A stretch of 30,444 nucleotides of DNA from the NCBI GenBank assembly GCA_041591915.1, contig JBFHRB010000008.1, positions 1 through 30,444 on the forward strand, read 5' to 3'. Position 1 is the first letter of the stretch; every line of letters begins with the position of its first letter. The notes below the pieces were generated by a model. That model was given only the letters and a program-made list of their open reading frames with translations, did no database searches and was not told where the DNA came from. The position numbers were made by a program, and so were the translations under genes. The stretch comes from JBFHRB01 sp041591915. GTDB taxonomy: Bacteria; Actinomycetota; Nitriliruptoria; Nitriliruptorales; Nitriliruptoraceae. Below are positions 16,084 through 28,472 of this stretch, in pieces.

Positions 16084-16524
16084 ATGGACCAGAACCCTCC
16101 GAACCAGAACCCGGCACCGGGCTGGTACCCCGACCCGACCCAGCCCGGCACGCAGCGGTACTGGGACGGCGAGAAGTGGACCGAGCACAGCGCGCCGCTG
16201 CAGCAGCAGTCGCAGGTGGGCCAGGGCTGGGACGCTGGCGGCGGCTACGGCGTCACGAGCACGGGCCCGGTGACGGGGATCGATCCGTGGTTCTGGCAGT
16301 CGATCGCTGCCACGATCCTGTGCTGCCTGCCCGCCGGGATCGCCGGGATCGTGTTCTCGGCTCGGGCCAAGGAGGCGATCAACCGCGGTGACGCCACCGC
16401 CGCCCGCGAGGCCGCCGACAAGGCACGCATGTGGACCTTGATCTCGGCCGGCGTCGGTCTCGTCTTCGCCGTCCTCTACTTCGTGTTCGCACTCGCGGTC
16501 GGCCTCGGGGGCGGCAACTTCTGA
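16084..16524 (+). CDS. DUF2510 - CD225/dispanin-like membrane protein (mirror copy)
   Basis: Identical to the protein of 13921-14361: DUF2510 motif at residues 12-35, then a two-helix CD225-type domain. Here the operon reads left to right on the + strand. Its stop overlaps the next start by one base (TGATG at 16522-16526). Confidence 0.9.
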   Translation: MDQNPPNQNPAPGWYPDPTQPGTQRYWDGEKWTEHSAPLQQQSQVGQGWDAGGGYGVTSTGPVTGIDPWFWQSIAATILCCLPAGIAGIVFSARAKEAINRGDATAAREAADKARMWTLISAGVGLVFAVLYFVFALAVGLGGGNF

Positions 16525-16961
16525 TGAGCACCGTCGACACCGCACTGCACGGGGCCGTCACCCGGCTCCCCGCGTGGACGCCACCCGCCGCGGTCGGCGC
16601 GGTCGGGCTGGCGGCCTGCGCGGTCCTCGCGGTCGTCGACCCCAACCAGCCCGGTGCGTACCCGACGTGCCCCTTCAAGCTCGTGACGGGTCTCGAGTGC
16701 CCCGGGTGCGGGACGCTCCGGTGCGTGCACGCGCTGTTGCGGGGCGACGTTGTCGCCGCCGCCGGGTTCAACGTCCTGACCGTGACCGCACTGCCGTTCC
16801 TGCTCGTGGCGTGGTTGTTGTGGCTGGGCCGGTCGCTCGGACGGACCGACCGCCGCTTCGAGCCGTCCGCTCGATGGATGCTGGGTGTCGGCATCGGCGT
16901 CTCGCTGTTCTGGGTCCTGCGCAACATCCCCGTCGAGCCACTCCTCTGGCTCCACTCCTGA
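16524..16961 (+). CDS. DUF2752 membrane protein (mirror copy)
   Basis: Identical to the protein of 13484-13921, with the Cys49, Cys59 and Cys62 motif. It starts at the ATG overlapping the preceding stop and ends 2 bases before the GTG of the RDD gene. Confidence 0.9.
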   Translation: MSTVDTALHGAVTRLPAWTPPAAVGAVGLAACAVLAVVDPNQPGAYPTCPFKLVTGLECPGCGTLRCVHALLRGDVVAAAGFNVLTVTALPFLLVAWLLWLGRSLGRTDRRFEPSARWMLGVGIGVSLFWVLRNIPVEPLLWLHS

Positions 16962-16963
16962 GC

Positions 16964-17614
16964 GTGGAGGGAGCACCGCCACCGCCGGCCGGCTGGTACC
17001 CGGACCCCACCGGGCCGGGACACCGCTGGTGGGACGGGGGTCGATGGACCGAGCACTGGCAGCCGCCGGCCCCGCCTGGCCACCATGTCGTTGCCGGCCC
17101 GCTCGGGCCCCGCGGCCTCGTGACCGCGGACTTCGGGACCCGTCTCGGCGCCTACTTCATCGACTACGGCGTCGCCGCCGTGCTCGGGTTCGGCGCCGTG
17201 CTCGTGATCGGCATCGCGTCGCTCATCGGGTTCGCCCTGGGCGGCGAGCGCGGCGGCATCATCGTCGCGATCGTGTCCTACGTGATCGCCTACATCCCGC
17301 TGGTCGCGTGGCCGGTCGTCTGCGAGTCGACGCGCCTCTCCCAGACCCCGGGCAAGCACTGGCTACGGATCCGGATCGTGGACGACCGGGGCCAGCCGAT
17401 CGGCTGGGGCAAGGCGTGGGGCCGCCTGTTCGCCAAGCTGCTGTCGGCGCTCGTGTTCGGCCTCGGCTTCCTCTGGATGCTCTGGGACGCCGAGCGTCGG
17501 ACCTGGCACGACAGGATGACGGGGACGTGGGTCGTCGCGGTGCCTGACCAGCCGCTGCCGGTGGACGAGTATGTTCGTATCGTCACGCGACGCGACAAGG
17601 GGACGGCAGGATGA
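16964..17614 (+). CDS. DUF2510 - RDD family membrane protein (mirror copy)
   Basis: Identical to the protein of 12831-13481. The start is GTG 16964. The stop overlaps the DUF4870 gene start by 4 bases (ATGA at 17611-17614). Confidence 0.9.
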   Translation: MEGAPPPPAGWYPDPTGPGHRWWDGGRWTEHWQPPAPPGHHVVAGPLGPRGLVTADFGTRLGAYFIDYGVAAVLGFGAVLVIGIASLIGFALGGERGGIIVAIVSYVIAYIPLVAWPVVCESTRLSQTPGKHWLRIRIVDDRGQPIGWGKAWGRLFAKLLSALVFGLGFLWMLWDAERRTWHDRMTGTWVVAVPDQPLPVDEYVRIVTRRDKGTAG

Positions 17615-18141
17615 GCAGCGACGATCTCGGGACGCCGATGGACGACCCGGGCACACCCGGCGGCGGCGGAGCCGCGCCTCCCGCGGGTTGGTACGCCGAC
17701 CCCTCGATGCCCAGCCAGCAGCGCTACTGGGACGGAGCCCAGTGGACCGAGCAGACCGCGCCCGGCCAGCCGGCGAGCAGTCCCTCGAACTGGCCCGTCG
17801 CGGGTGGTTCGGCACCGTCGAACTCCTCCGACGACACCCTGTGGTCGGTCCTCGCGCACCTGGCGATCTTCGTGCTCGGCGTGATCGGCCCGCTGATCAT
17901 CTGGCTGATCAAGAAGGAGGAGTCGCAGTTCATCGAGATCGAGGCCAAGGAGGCCCTGAACTTCCAGATCTCGATCTTCATCTACTTCCTGATCTCCGGG
18001 ATCCTGACGCTGGTGATCATCGGACTCCTCGGCTTCATCGTCTTCGGGATCATGGCGTTCGTCCTGCCCATCATCGCCGCGATCAAGGCGAGCAACGGCG
18101 AGCACTACCGCTACCCGCTGACGTTCCGTTTCGTGAAGTAG
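17611..18141 (+). CDS. DUF2510 - DUF4870 membrane protein (mirror copy)
   Basis: Identical to the protein of 12304-12834. It is the last gene of the mirrored four-gene operon, which ends at the hairpin at 18160-18182. Confidence 0.92.
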   Translation: MSSDDLGTPMDDPGTPGGGGAAPPAGWYADPSMPSQQRYWDGAQWTEQTAPGQPASSPSNWPVAGGSAPSNSSDDTLWSVLAHLAIFVLGVIGPLIIWLIKKEESQFIEIEAKEALNFQISIFIYFLISGILTLVIIGLLGFIVFGIMAFVLPIIAAIKASNGEHYRYPLTFRFVK

Positions 18142-18159
18142 CGCACGGCGACCTGCGAC

Positions 18160-18182
18160 GGCCCCGGCGTCTCGCCGGGGCC
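18160..18182. terminator. Bidirectional terminator (mirror copy)
   Basis: Mirror of 12263-12285. A 10-bp GC stem with a 3-base loop lies between the converging DUF4870 and tdk copies. Confidence 0.75.
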
Positions 18183-18198
18183 TTCGTCGTCTCGGGGG

Positions 18199-18834
18199 TC
18201 AGCGGTCGGAGCGCATCGGCTCCGGATCGCCCACGGCGTCGGCCGTGGCACCCGTCACGCCCTGGCGGTAGTGCCTCCGACACAGCACCTCGTACGCGAC
18301 GCGACCACCGTCGATGTCGCCGACGACGATCTGCTCGCCCTCGTAGGTGATCCGGCCGTCGATCGTGCGGGCGTTGTGGGTGGCCGGCGCGCCGCACCAG
18401 CACCTCGCGCGGACCTGCAGCTCCGTCCGCTCGTCTGCGAGTTCCATCAACCGCTTCGACCCGGGGAAGAGCTGGGTCGCGAAGTCGCTGAGCAGCCCGA
18501 AGGCGTCCACGTCGATGTCGAGCTCGTCCGCGATCAGGGCGAGCTGCTCGACCTGCGCCGGCGTGTAGAACTGGGCCTCGTCACAGATCAGGTAGTCGAG
18601 GGCCTCGCCGGCCCCGAGCCGGCCACGGACCAGGCGCTCGATGTCGGTGTGGGCGTCGAGGACGATCGCCTCCCGTGAAAGGCCGATCCGCGAGGAGATC
18701 GCCGCCCCCTCGCGGTCGTGCATCGTCAGGCGCAGCCCACGCTTGCCGGCGCCGGCGTTGTTGTGGTCGATCTGCAGCGCGAGCGTCGACTTGCCGCAGT
18801 TCATCGTCCCGTAGAAGAAGCGGAGCGATCCCAA
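18199..18834 (-). CDS. tdk: Thymidine kinase (mirror copy)
   Basis: Identical to the protein of 11611-12246, with TTG start at 18834. The P-loop, Glu86 and the zinc ligands are all intact. Confidence 0.95.
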   Translation of the reverse strand: MGSLRFFYGTMNCGKSTLALQIDHNNAGAGKRGLRLTMHDREGAAISSRIGLSREAIVLDAHTDIERLVRGRLGAGEALDYLICDEAQFYTPAQVEQLALIADELDIDVDAFGLLSDFATQLFPGSKRLMELADERTELQVRARCWCGAPATHNARTIDGRITYEGEQIVVGDIDGGRVAYEVLCRRHYRQGVTGATADAVGDPEPMRSDR

Positions 18835-18859
18835 CTCGGTCCCCTGGTCCGTCCCCGAC

Positions 18860-18888
18860 GTTGTACCGCACGGCTCGGGCGCGGTCAG
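18860..18888 (-). promoter_or_regulatory. Thymidine kinase promoter candidate (mirror copy)
   Basis: Mirror of 11557-11585. CTGACC, 17 bases and TACAAC read on the minus strand. Confidence 0.55.
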
Positions 18889-18895
18889 GTAGCGA

Positions 18896-20185
18896 CTACG
18901 GGCCTTCGTCGCCGTCCGGGGACGGCGGCGTGTCACCGAGGTCGGGCGGTCCCTCACGCAGGAACTTCACCCACGCGGCGTAGGCCGCCTCGTCCTCGGT
19001 CGCCGGTGGCGCCTCGCCCGACACCACGGGGTGCGGGTGCGCGTGCACGTGCGCCCCGCCCGTGCCGAGCTGGCCCCCGACGGCGACGGTCGCCGACAGG
19101 AACGTCGTGATCGGCACGGCCGAGATCAGGCCGATGGAGCCGACGAGCGTCTTGATGAGCTCCTCGGCGACGACCTCGGAGTTGAGGATCTCCGCGACCG
19201 GCAGCCCACCCGTCGAGAAGAGGACCATCAGCGCCAGCGAGGCACCCGTGTACGCCAGGAACAGCGTGTTGACGGTGGAGGCGATGTGATCGCGACCGAC
19301 GACCATGGCCCGCCGGAAGAGCTCGGTGACGCCCATGCCCGGGTCGGCGTCGCGGAGGGCGAACACGGTGGAAGCCTGCGTGACGGTGACGTCATCGAGC
19401 ACACCCAGCGCGGCGATGATCAGGCCCGCGAGCACGAGGCCCTGGAGGTCGAGCCCCTCGACGACGAAGCGCGCGAGCGTGGCCTCCTCGGAGGAGAAGC
19501 CGGTGAGCTTGCCGACCTCGACGAAGACCGCCCCCAGGAGGACCGTGACGACCAGGGCGGCGCTGGTGCCGACCACGGCAGCCGTCGTCATCGCGTTCAC
19601 GCCATGCGCCAGGTACAGCGTGACGATCATGACGGCGACGGCGCCCACGAGCCCGATCAGGACCGGGTTCTGGCCGGTGATGATGCCCGGCACGACGAAG
19701 CGCACGACGACGAAGAGGCTGATGGCCAGGCCCGTCAGCGACCGCAGGCCGTGCCAGCCGCCGATGCCGACCACGGCAAGGACGAAGATGATGCCGAGCG
19801 TCCACAGCGGGACCGTGCGACGGAAGTCGGAGACGAAGTACTGGGTCTCCTCCCCCGGCACCCCACCGGGCGAGAGCTTGACCCGATCGCCCTCGCGGAA
19901 CGTCGGGTAGCCCTCGACCGGGGACTCGATCCGGGTCACCGTGCCGGCGTCGTCGCCCTCGAGCACCTCGATGTCGAGGCGGACCATCTCGCCGCTCAGG
20001 CCGAGGAACTCGTCCGGCTCCTCCTCGAAGAACTCGACGGACGTGACGCGCCCGTCGACGAGCTCCGCCCGATCGGCGATGGCCGGGAGCGCGACGGGCT
20101 CTGGCCACAGGAGCAGGAGTGCGAGCACGGTGACGGCGACGATGCCACCGACGACGGTCAGGAGTCTGCGCTGTGCTGGGTCCAT
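18896..20185 (-). CDS. YibE/F family integral membrane protein (mirror copy)
   Basis: Identical to the protein of 10260-11549. The preferred ATG is at 20185, with an alternative in-frame ATG at 20230. The His-rich C-terminal tail is retained. Confidence 0.88.
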   Translation of the reverse strand: MDPAQRRLLTVVGGIVAVTVLALLLLWPEPVALPAIADRAELVDGRVTSVEFFEEEPDEFLGLSGEMVRLDIEVLEGDDAGTVTRIESPVEGYPTFREGDRVKLSPGGVPGEETQYFVSDFRRTVPLWTLGIIFVLAVVGIGGWHGLRSLTGLAISLFVVVRFVVPGIITGQNPVLIGLVGAVAVMIVTLYLAHGVNAMTTAAVVGTSAALVVTVLLGAVFVEVGKLTGFSSEEATLARFVVEGLDLQGLVLAGLIIAALGVLDDVTVTQASTVFALRDADPGMGVTELFRRAMVVGRDHIASTVNTLFLAYTGASLALMVLFSTGGLPVAEILNSEVVAEELIKTLVGSIGLISAVPITTFLSATVAVGGQLGTGGAHVHAHPHPVVSGEAPPATEDEAAYAAWVKFLREGPPDLGDTPPSPDGDEGP

Positions 20186-20227
20186 GATGCGCTGGACGGT
20201 ACCGAGCCTGCGGAGTGGGGACGCAGC

Positions 20228-20248
20228 CATGCGGAACACTGCCGCATG
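20228..20248. promoter_or_regulatory. 7-7-7 dyad over the glycosidase start (mirror copy)
   Basis: Mirror of 10197-10217. CATGCGG-N7-CCGCATG, with the glycosidase ATG at 20246-20248 in its right arm. Confidence 0.35.
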
Positions 20249-21571
20249 ACGTCGGACCGGGCGGACCCCCTGGCCAGCGCCGCGCGGGCGGTGCTGGTGG
20301 CCAATGACGTCGACGGGTCGTACACGCAACCGGCGTCCGGGCTGTACCCCCACCAGTGGAGCTGGGACTCGGCGCTGGTCGCCATCGGGTGGTCGACGTT
20401 CGACCTCGAGCGCGCCAAGGACGAGCTGCGGAGCCTGCTGGCCGCGCAGTGGAGGGACGGGCGCATCCCCCACATCGCCTACCGCGGCGGCGACGGCTAC
20501 TTCCCCGACGCGGCGCGCTGGGACAGCGGCTCGATCCGGTCTGCGCCGCCGGACGTGCCGACGAGCGGGATCGTCCAGCCGGCGCTCCACGCGCTCGCGG
20601 CGCGGACGATCGTGGAACGCGCCGACGCCCACGGCGAGCCCGGCGAGGGCACGGCGTTCGCCCATGAGCTGTTCGCGCCGCTGCTGCGTTGGCACCGCTA
20701 CCTCGCCGAGTGCCGCGACCCGACGGGGTCCGGCCTGCTCACGATCTTCCACCCGTGGGAATCCGGCCTCGACAACAGCCCGCGCTGGGACCCTGCGCTC
20801 GCGCAGATCGACGGGCCGGTCCAGCCGTACGCGCGCGCGGATCTCGGGCACGTCGCCGACCCGGCGCAGCGACCGACCACCATCGACTACGACCGCTTCG
20901 TGCGGCTCCTCGACGACCTGCGCTCGGCGGGCTACGAGGACGCCCGCCTCCACGCGGAGCACCCGTTCCGGGTGACCGACGTGCTCGGGACGGCGATCTT
21001 CGCGGCCGCCGGCGACGCGCTGTTCGCGCTCGGCCAGCGGGCGGCGGCCGACACGACGACGCTGAGCACGATCCTCGCGTGGCGCGACCGGGCCGTCCGT
21101 GGGCTCGAACGCGCCATGGACCCCCGCACCGGCCTGTGCCTCGACCACGATCTCGTCACCGACCGCGCACTCGAGGCCACGACGCTCGCGGGGCTGGCGC
21201 CGCTGGTCGCCGGACACGTCCACGGCGCGCTGCGGAGTCGCCAGCTGGCGCTGCTCGGCGGACGCCTCTTCGTGGGCGCCGAGGGCCTCGCGTTCGACCT
21301 CCCACCCAGCACCAGCCCAAGCGACGCTTCCTTCGATCCCGGCAACTACTGGCGGGGCCCCATCTGGCCGGTGACCACCTGGCTGTTCTGGCGGGCGTTG
21401 CGCCGCTGCCATGACCGCCTGCCCGCGACCCAGCTCCGACAGGCGACGCTGGCGCTCACTCGCGACGCCGGATTCGCCGAGTACGTGCATGCGACGACCG
21501 GTGCGCCGCTGGGAGCCCGCGACCAGTCCTGGTCCGCTGCCGTTGTCCTCGACATGCTCGCCGAGGAGTAG
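20246..21571 (+). CDS. GH63/mannosylglycerate-hydrolase-like glycosidase (mirror copy)
   Basis: Identical to the protein of 8874-10199, including W-S-W-D-S-A, Asp176 and Glu412. It is followed after 35 bases by the oxidase copy. Confidence 0.85.
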   Translation: MTSDRADPLASAARAVLVANDVDGSYTQPASGLYPHQWSWDSALVAIGWSTFDLERAKDELRSLLAAQWRDGRIPHIAYRGGDGYFPDAARWDSGSIRSAPPDVPTSGIVQPALHALAARTIVERADAHGEPGEGTAFAHELFAPLLRWHRYLAECRDPTGSGLLTIFHPWESGLDNSPRWDPALAQIDGPVQPYARADLGHVADPAQRPTTIDYDRFVRLLDDLRSAGYEDARLHAEHPFRVTDVLGTAIFAAAGDALFALGQRAAADTTTLSTILAWRDRAVRGLERAMDPRTGLCLDHDLVTDRALEATTLAGLAPLVAGHVHGALRSRQLALLGGRLFVGAEGLAFDLPPSTSPSDASFDPGNYWRGPIWPVTTWLFWRALRRCHDRLPATQLRQATLALTRDAGFAEYVHATTGAPLGARDQSWSAAVVLDMLAEE

Positions 21572-21606
21572 CGTCGCCCGCCCAGCCGGGCTCCCTGGAG
21601 GTCACC

Positions 21607-22662
21607 GTGCTCGACCTCGACGCGCTCGAGGCGGCCGCGCGCGAGGCGCTGCCTTCGATGGTCTACGACTACTACGCCGGCGGCGCCGAGCAGGAGGCCA
21701 CGCTCCGTGGCAACCGCACGGCCTGGGACCGCTGGTGGATCCGGCCGCACGTGCTGCGCGACGTCGCGTCGGTGTCCACCGCGACGACCGTGTTGGGCAC
21801 CCCGGTCGGCACGCCCGTCCTCGTCGCGCCGACGGCCTACCAGCGGATGGCCGACGCGGAGGGCGAGGCGGCAACGGCGCGAGGGGCTGCGTCCGCCGGC
21901 ACCCTCATGGTCGTCTCGACGCTGGCCACGACGTCGCTCGAGGACGTCGCGGCGGCCGCGCCGGGCGCGCCGCGCTGGTTCCAGCTCTACATCTTCGAGG
22001 ACCGCGGGTTCGCGCGGTCACTGCTGGCACGGGCGAAGGCGGCGGGCTACGGCGCCATCGTGCTGACCGTCGACGCACCGATACTCGGGCACCGTCCCCG
22101 AGACGCACGCAACGGCTTCACGTTGCCGGACGGCCTCGGCATGGCGAACCTGCCGGCCGACCTCCCGGAGACGTCGGGGTCCGGGCTCGAGGCCTTCTTC
22201 AGCTCGCATGACAAGCGGCTCACGCCTGACGACCTCGCGTGGATCCGGGCCGAGACCGAGCTGCCACTCGTGGTCAAGGGCCTTCACCGGGGCGATGACG
22301 CGGCACGCTGCGTCGATGCCGGGGCCGACGCGGTGGTGGTCAGCAACCACGGCGGGCGCCAGCTCGACGGGGCCATCCCGACCGCGCTGGCGCTGCCGGA
22401 GGTGGTCGAGGCCGTCGCCGGGCAGGCCGAGGTCTACGTGGACGGCGGGATCCGCAGGGGCGTCGACGTCTTCAAGGCACTGGCGCTCGGGGCGCAGGCC
22501 GTGCTGGTCGGCCGACCGGTCCTGTGGGGGCTCGCGACCCACGGGGCGCCCGGTGTCGCCGCCGTCCTGGGCGGCCTCAGCGAGGAGCTGGCCCGCGCCA
22601 TGACGCTCGCGGGCACGCCGACCGTGGCCGACATCACGTCGGACCTCGTCACGCGCGGCTGA
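21607..22662 (+). CDS. FMN-dependent alpha-hydroxy-acid oxidase (mirror copy)
   Basis: Identical to the protein of 7783-8838. GTG 21607 follows GGAGG at 21597-21601. The catalytic S-N-H-G-G-R-Q-L-D is intact. Confidence 0.92.
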   Translation: MLDLDALEAAAREALPSMVYDYYAGGAEQEATLRGNRTAWDRWWIRPHVLRDVASVSTATTVLGTPVGTPVLVAPTAYQRMADAEGEAATARGAASAGTLMVVSTLATTSLEDVAAAAPGAPRWFQLYIFEDRGFARSLLARAKAAGYGAIVLTVDAPILGHRPRDARNGFTLPDGLGMANLPADLPETSGSGLEAFFSSHDKRLTPDDLAWIRAETELPLVVKGLHRGDDAARCVDAGADAVVVSNHGGRQLDGAIPTALALPEVVEAVAGQAEVYVDGGIRRGVDVFKALALGAQAVLVGRPVLWGLATHGAPGVAAVLGGLSEELARAMTLAGTPTVADITSDLVTRG

Positions 22663-22670
22663 GTCGTCGC

Positions 22671-25403
<2,733 letters not shown>

Positions 25404-25410
25404 CGTCGGG

Positions 25411-25437
25411 CTCCCGGCTCGGGTCGCGTCGAGGCTA
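25411..25437 (-). promoter_or_regulatory. aceE -10 box and ribosome site (mirror copy)
   Basis: Mirror of 5008-5034. TAGCCT is at 25437-25432 and GGGAG at 25415-25411, both on the minus strand. Confidence 0.45.
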
Positions 25438-25481
25438 CAGCGGGCCCTGTGGCCGTGCGCGTGGCAGGCCGACCCGGCCGG

Positions 25482-26213
25482 TCAGGCGTAGCGGCGAGCC
25501 CAGAGGGCCGCGCGGCCGAGGCCGGTCCCGGCGAGGCCGGGGGCCTCCAATGCGATCGCGGCGCGGCGCAGCGCCAGGCGGTCGCGTCCGCTGGCACACA
25601 GCTCGCATCGTGTCGCGTGCACGAGTCCGTCCCCGTGGTCCTCGCCCTCACTCGACTCCATCCGGGCGACCACCGGCCACGTCGGGCAGACGACCTGCAC
25701 CGGGTTGCCGAGGTCGAACGCGACGAGCCCGCCGCGATGGGCCGCACCGACGTCTTCCTCGTCGACATCGAGGAGGCGGCACACGGCACCGGCGTCGAGG
25801 CCGTCCATCGTGAGCAGGACGACGCACAGCGCCTGTGCAGGGGTCAGGGGCAGCGTTCGCGGCCACACGATGGGACGGTCGATCGCACGGAGGCCCTCGA
25901 GCACCGCGTACGCCGCGAACTCGATGGGGGTCCAACCCCCGTCGAGCCGCGTGGCCGCGCCAGCGGGGTCCTCCTCGACGCGGTGGATCGCGATCGTGAT
26001 GGCCGTGCTCGTGGGCGCGTGGTTGCCGACCGAGTCGCGCCGCAGCGCACCGAGCAGGGGCGCCAGACGGCCGGTCAGCCGGTTCCGCAGGTACCGGCCC
26101 ATGTCGAGGTCTCCGGCCACGAGTCGCTCCAGCGCCTCGTCGAAGGAGGGCGTACGGAGCGGGGCGCCGGGAAGCCGGCCCGGCCCCTCGCGGAAGGGCG
26201 TTCTGCGCTCCAT
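25482..26213 (-). CDS. HTH protein with H-x3-C-x2-C motif (mirror copy)
   Basis: Identical to the protein of 4232-4963, with ATG at 26213. The sigma region 4-like helices and H-A-T-R-C-E-L-C are both present. Confidence 0.7.
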   Translation of the reverse strand: MERRTPFREGPGRLPGAPLRTPSFDEALERLVAGDLDMGRYLRNRLTGRLAPLLGALRRDSVGNHAPTSTAITIAIHRVEEDPAGAATRLDGGWTPIEFAAYAVLEGLRAIDRPIVWPRTLPLTPAQALCVVLLTMDGLDAGAVCRLLDVDEEDVGAAHRGGLVAFDLGNPVQVVCPTWPVVARMESSEGEDHGDGLVHATRCELCASGRDRLALRRAAIALEAPGLAGTGLGRAALWARRYA

Positions 26214-26235
26214 GCACTGTCCTGTCGGCCAGTGG

Positions 26236-26315
26236 CGACCGTACGCGAGCGAGGCGGCCACCGACGGGCGGCCGGGCCGGGCCCGACCGCAGCGCCAGCG
26301 GCCTCCGTACGGTCG
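26236..26315. promoter_or_regulatory. Divergent promoter region with facing boxes (mirror copy)
   Basis: Mirror of 4130-4209. The boxes are at 26236-26245 (minus strand) and 26306-26315 (+ strand, TACGGT at 26308-26313). Confidence 0.45.
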
Positions 26316-26342
26316 GGACGTCCGTCGACACAGGAACCACGC

Positions 26343-26711
26343 ATGCGCACCACCTTCGTCGCCGCCGTCGTGACCGGCCTCGTCCTGTCGGGCTGCGCCG
26401 CGGCCGAGCAGGCCGTCGAGCAGGTCCAGCAGCAGGTCGAGGAGACGCGCGAGCTCGTCGAGTACTGCAGCGCAGCCGCACGGGTTGCTGCCGCTGCCAA
26501 CGAGCGGGACATCGACGCGGCGATCGCCGCCGGCGAGACCCTCGTCGTCGAGGCCCCGGACGAGATCGTCGACGAGGCGCGGACCGTCCTCGAGCGTGCG
26601 AAGCAGGCGAGGGACACGCAGGACCCGTCCGTCCTGCAGTCCGAGGAGTTCCGCACCGCCGCCGCCGCGGTCGAGGACCACGCACGCGACAACTGCGACC
26701 CGACCAGCTGA
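26343..26711 (+). CDS. Small helical lipoprotein (mirror copy)
   Basis: Identical to the protein of 3734-4102. ATG 26343 follows AGGA at 26332-26335. The lipobox L-S-G-C ends at Cys18. Confidence 0.8.
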   Translation: MRTTFVAAVVTGLVLSGCAAAEQAVEQVQQQVEETRELVEYCSAAARVAAAANERDIDAAIAAGETLVVEAPDEIVDEARTVLERAKQARDTQDPSVLQSEEFRTAAAAVEDHARDNCDPTS

Positions 26712-26734
26712 GCGCCGACCGCGCCGACCGCCCC

Positions 26735-26740
26735 TACGCT
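26735..26740 (+). promoter_or_regulatory. Leaderless -10 candidate for DUF2203 (mirror copy)
   Basis: Mirror of 3705-3710. TACGCT lies 7 bases before ATG 26748. Confidence 0.4.
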
Positions 26741-26747
26741 CGGCGCG

Positions 26748-27110
26748 ATGGACCGCTACTTCACCCTGGACGAGGCCAAGGCCCTCATCCCCGAGCTCGT
26801 CGAGCGCGCTGATCGGATCGTGCCGATCCGGGCGGAGCTCGCGTCGCTGCTCGCGGGGCAACGTCGTGGCGAACCGGTCCCCGTCCCGGAGGTGAAGGCA
26901 CTCGAGGCCCGCCTCAGTGAAGAACTGGACTGGTTCACCGAGCGCGACATCCACGTGAAGGGACACGCCCCGCTGCTGTTCGACTTCCCCATGCGGACGG
27001 CGGCCGGGGACGTGTTCCTGTGCTGGCTCGAGGGCGACCGCGACCTCGAGTGGTTCCATGCCGTCGACCAGGGGTTCGCCGGACGACGCCCCATCTCGGA
27101 GCTGAGCTGA
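26748..27110 (+). CDS. DUF2203 family protein (mirror copy)
   Basis: Identical to the protein of 3335-3697. Its stop shares one base with the ATG of the next gene at 27110. Confidence 0.9.
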   Translation: MDRYFTLDEAKALIPELVERADRIVPIRAELASLLAGQRRGEPVPVPEVKALEARLSEELDWFTERDIHVKGHAPLLFDFPMRTAAGDVFLCWLEGDRDLEWFHAVDQGFAGRRPISELS

Positions 27111-27727
27111 TGGCCACGCATCCCCACGTACCGAACGAGCAGCTCGCGAAGGGCGACGTGCCGTCGGCCGAGGCACCACTGGCGGAGCTGGTGGCGTTCG
27201 CTCATTCGTTCCACGCCTACAAGGTCGCCGGCTCGGTCTCGCGGGTGACGGGCATCGCGAAGGACGCGCACGACAGCTGGGCGACGGACGGCTCCCTCCC
27301 CGACGACCTCACCACGCTGCGGACCGTGCTGTTCGCGCTGGCGAGGGCGCACGACGGCACGGGGATGGGCCAGTCGACGATCGACTTCATCCGGGCGCTC
27401 GTCGGGCGCGTCTCCGAGGTGGCTCCCGTTACCACAGCCTCGCCCCGACTACCGAGCTTCGAGGAGGCCAGCGCCGACCTCGAGCGGGAGAACGCCAACG
27501 ATCTCCTCGACGAGCTCCGTGGCGAGCTCGGGCTCGAGGTTGCCCCGTCGCCTTCCGGTGAAGCGGGGCCAGAGGGCGCGGGCATCACCGGCGACGACCT
27601 TGGCGAGGACGCGGACGCGGAGCCAGCACCGAGCGATGCGGACGGTGCGCCGCAGCCGGACCCAGGTCGTCCGGTCCCGGCGGCCGAGACGCCGCCCGAC
27701 GCCGATGGGGCGGGGTCGGTCAGCTGA
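27110..27727 (+). CDS. Hypothetical protein with acidic tail (mirror copy)
   Basis: Identical to the protein of 2718-3335. GGAG at 27098-27101 lies 8 bases before the ATG. The 3' end overlaps the convergent Crp-family copy by 8 bases. Confidence 0.75.
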   Translation: MATHPHVPNEQLAKGDVPSAEAPLAELVAFAHSFHAYKVAGSVSRVTGIAKDAHDSWATDGSLPDDLTTLRTVLFALARAHDGTGMGQSTIDFIRALVGRVSEVAPVTTASPRLPSFEEASADLERENANDLLDELRGELGLEVAPSPSGEAGPEGAGITGDDLGEDADAEPAPSDADGAPQPDPGRPVPAAETPPDADGAGSVS

Positions 27728-28394
27728 GCCCGTCGGCGAGCTGGACAGGGTCGATGACGGCGACGCGCCGGTAGCCGATCTCCAGCGCCCCCTCGCGTTC
27801 GAGGTCCTTCAGGACGCCGTTCACCGCTTGGCGTGACGCACCCAGGAGCCCCGCGATCGTCGTCTGGGTCAGGCGGACCTCGCCTCCCACCCCCGCCGTC
27901 TCGTCGAGCAGGAGCGTCGCGACCTGGGACCGGAGGTCGCCAGCCGTCAGCTCGAGCAGGCGGCGCTGCGACCGTTCGAGCCGCGAGGCGACGCTGTACA
28001 GGAAGCGGCGGCAGCGCTGGGGCTCCGCTTCGAGCACCTCCCACAACGTGCCGGGCACCATGCGCGTCACCGTCGCGGTCGACAGGACCCGGGCCGAGAA
28101 CGGAGCCGACATCTCGCACAGCACCGGGATGTCGCCGTACACGTCACCCGCTCGCAGCAGGTGGAGAACGACGCGGCGCCGACCCGACCGACGGTAGAGC
28201 TCCACGGTCCCGGCGTGGATGACGCCGACGCTGGAGACCGGTTCACCCTCCGACATGAGCGGCGTGCCTGCCGGCAGCGTCTCCTCACCGACGATGCGGC
28301 GCAGCTCCGCGAGGTCGCCCTCCGAGAAGAGCGCGAGGTCGCCACGCCCCGGGCAGCGCGCGATCCAGGCAGCGTGTCGTTCTGCGGCCTGCAT
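27720..28394 (-). CDS. Crp/Fnr-family transcriptional regulator (mirror copy)
   Basis: Identical to the protein of 2051-2725. ATG 28394 is chosen for the same reason: the longer start falls in the hairpin at 28422-28459. Confidence 0.9.
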   Translation of the reverse strand: MQAAERHAAWIARCPGRGDLALFSEGDLAELRRIVGEETLPAGTPLMSEGEPVSSVGVIHAGTVELYRRSGRRRVVLHLLRAGDVYGDIPVLCEMSAPFSARVLSTATVTRMVPGTLWEVLEAEPQRCRRFLYSVASRLERSQRRLLELTAGDLRSQVATLLLDETAGVGGEVRLTQTTIAGLLGASRQAVNGVLKDLEREGALEIGYRRVAVIDPVQLADGLS

Positions 28395-28421
28395 GCGGGG
28401 CTCCAGTGGTCGTCCCAGGGC

Positions 28422-28459
28422 CAACGCCCCGCGGGGCACCGTGTTCCCGCGGGGCGTTG
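28422..28459 (-). terminator. Hairpin terminator after the membrane-protein operon (mirror copy)
   Basis: Mirror of 1986-2023, a 14-bp stem with a 10-base loop. Confidence 0.75.
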
Positions 28460-28472
28460 CCGTCGTTCGGGT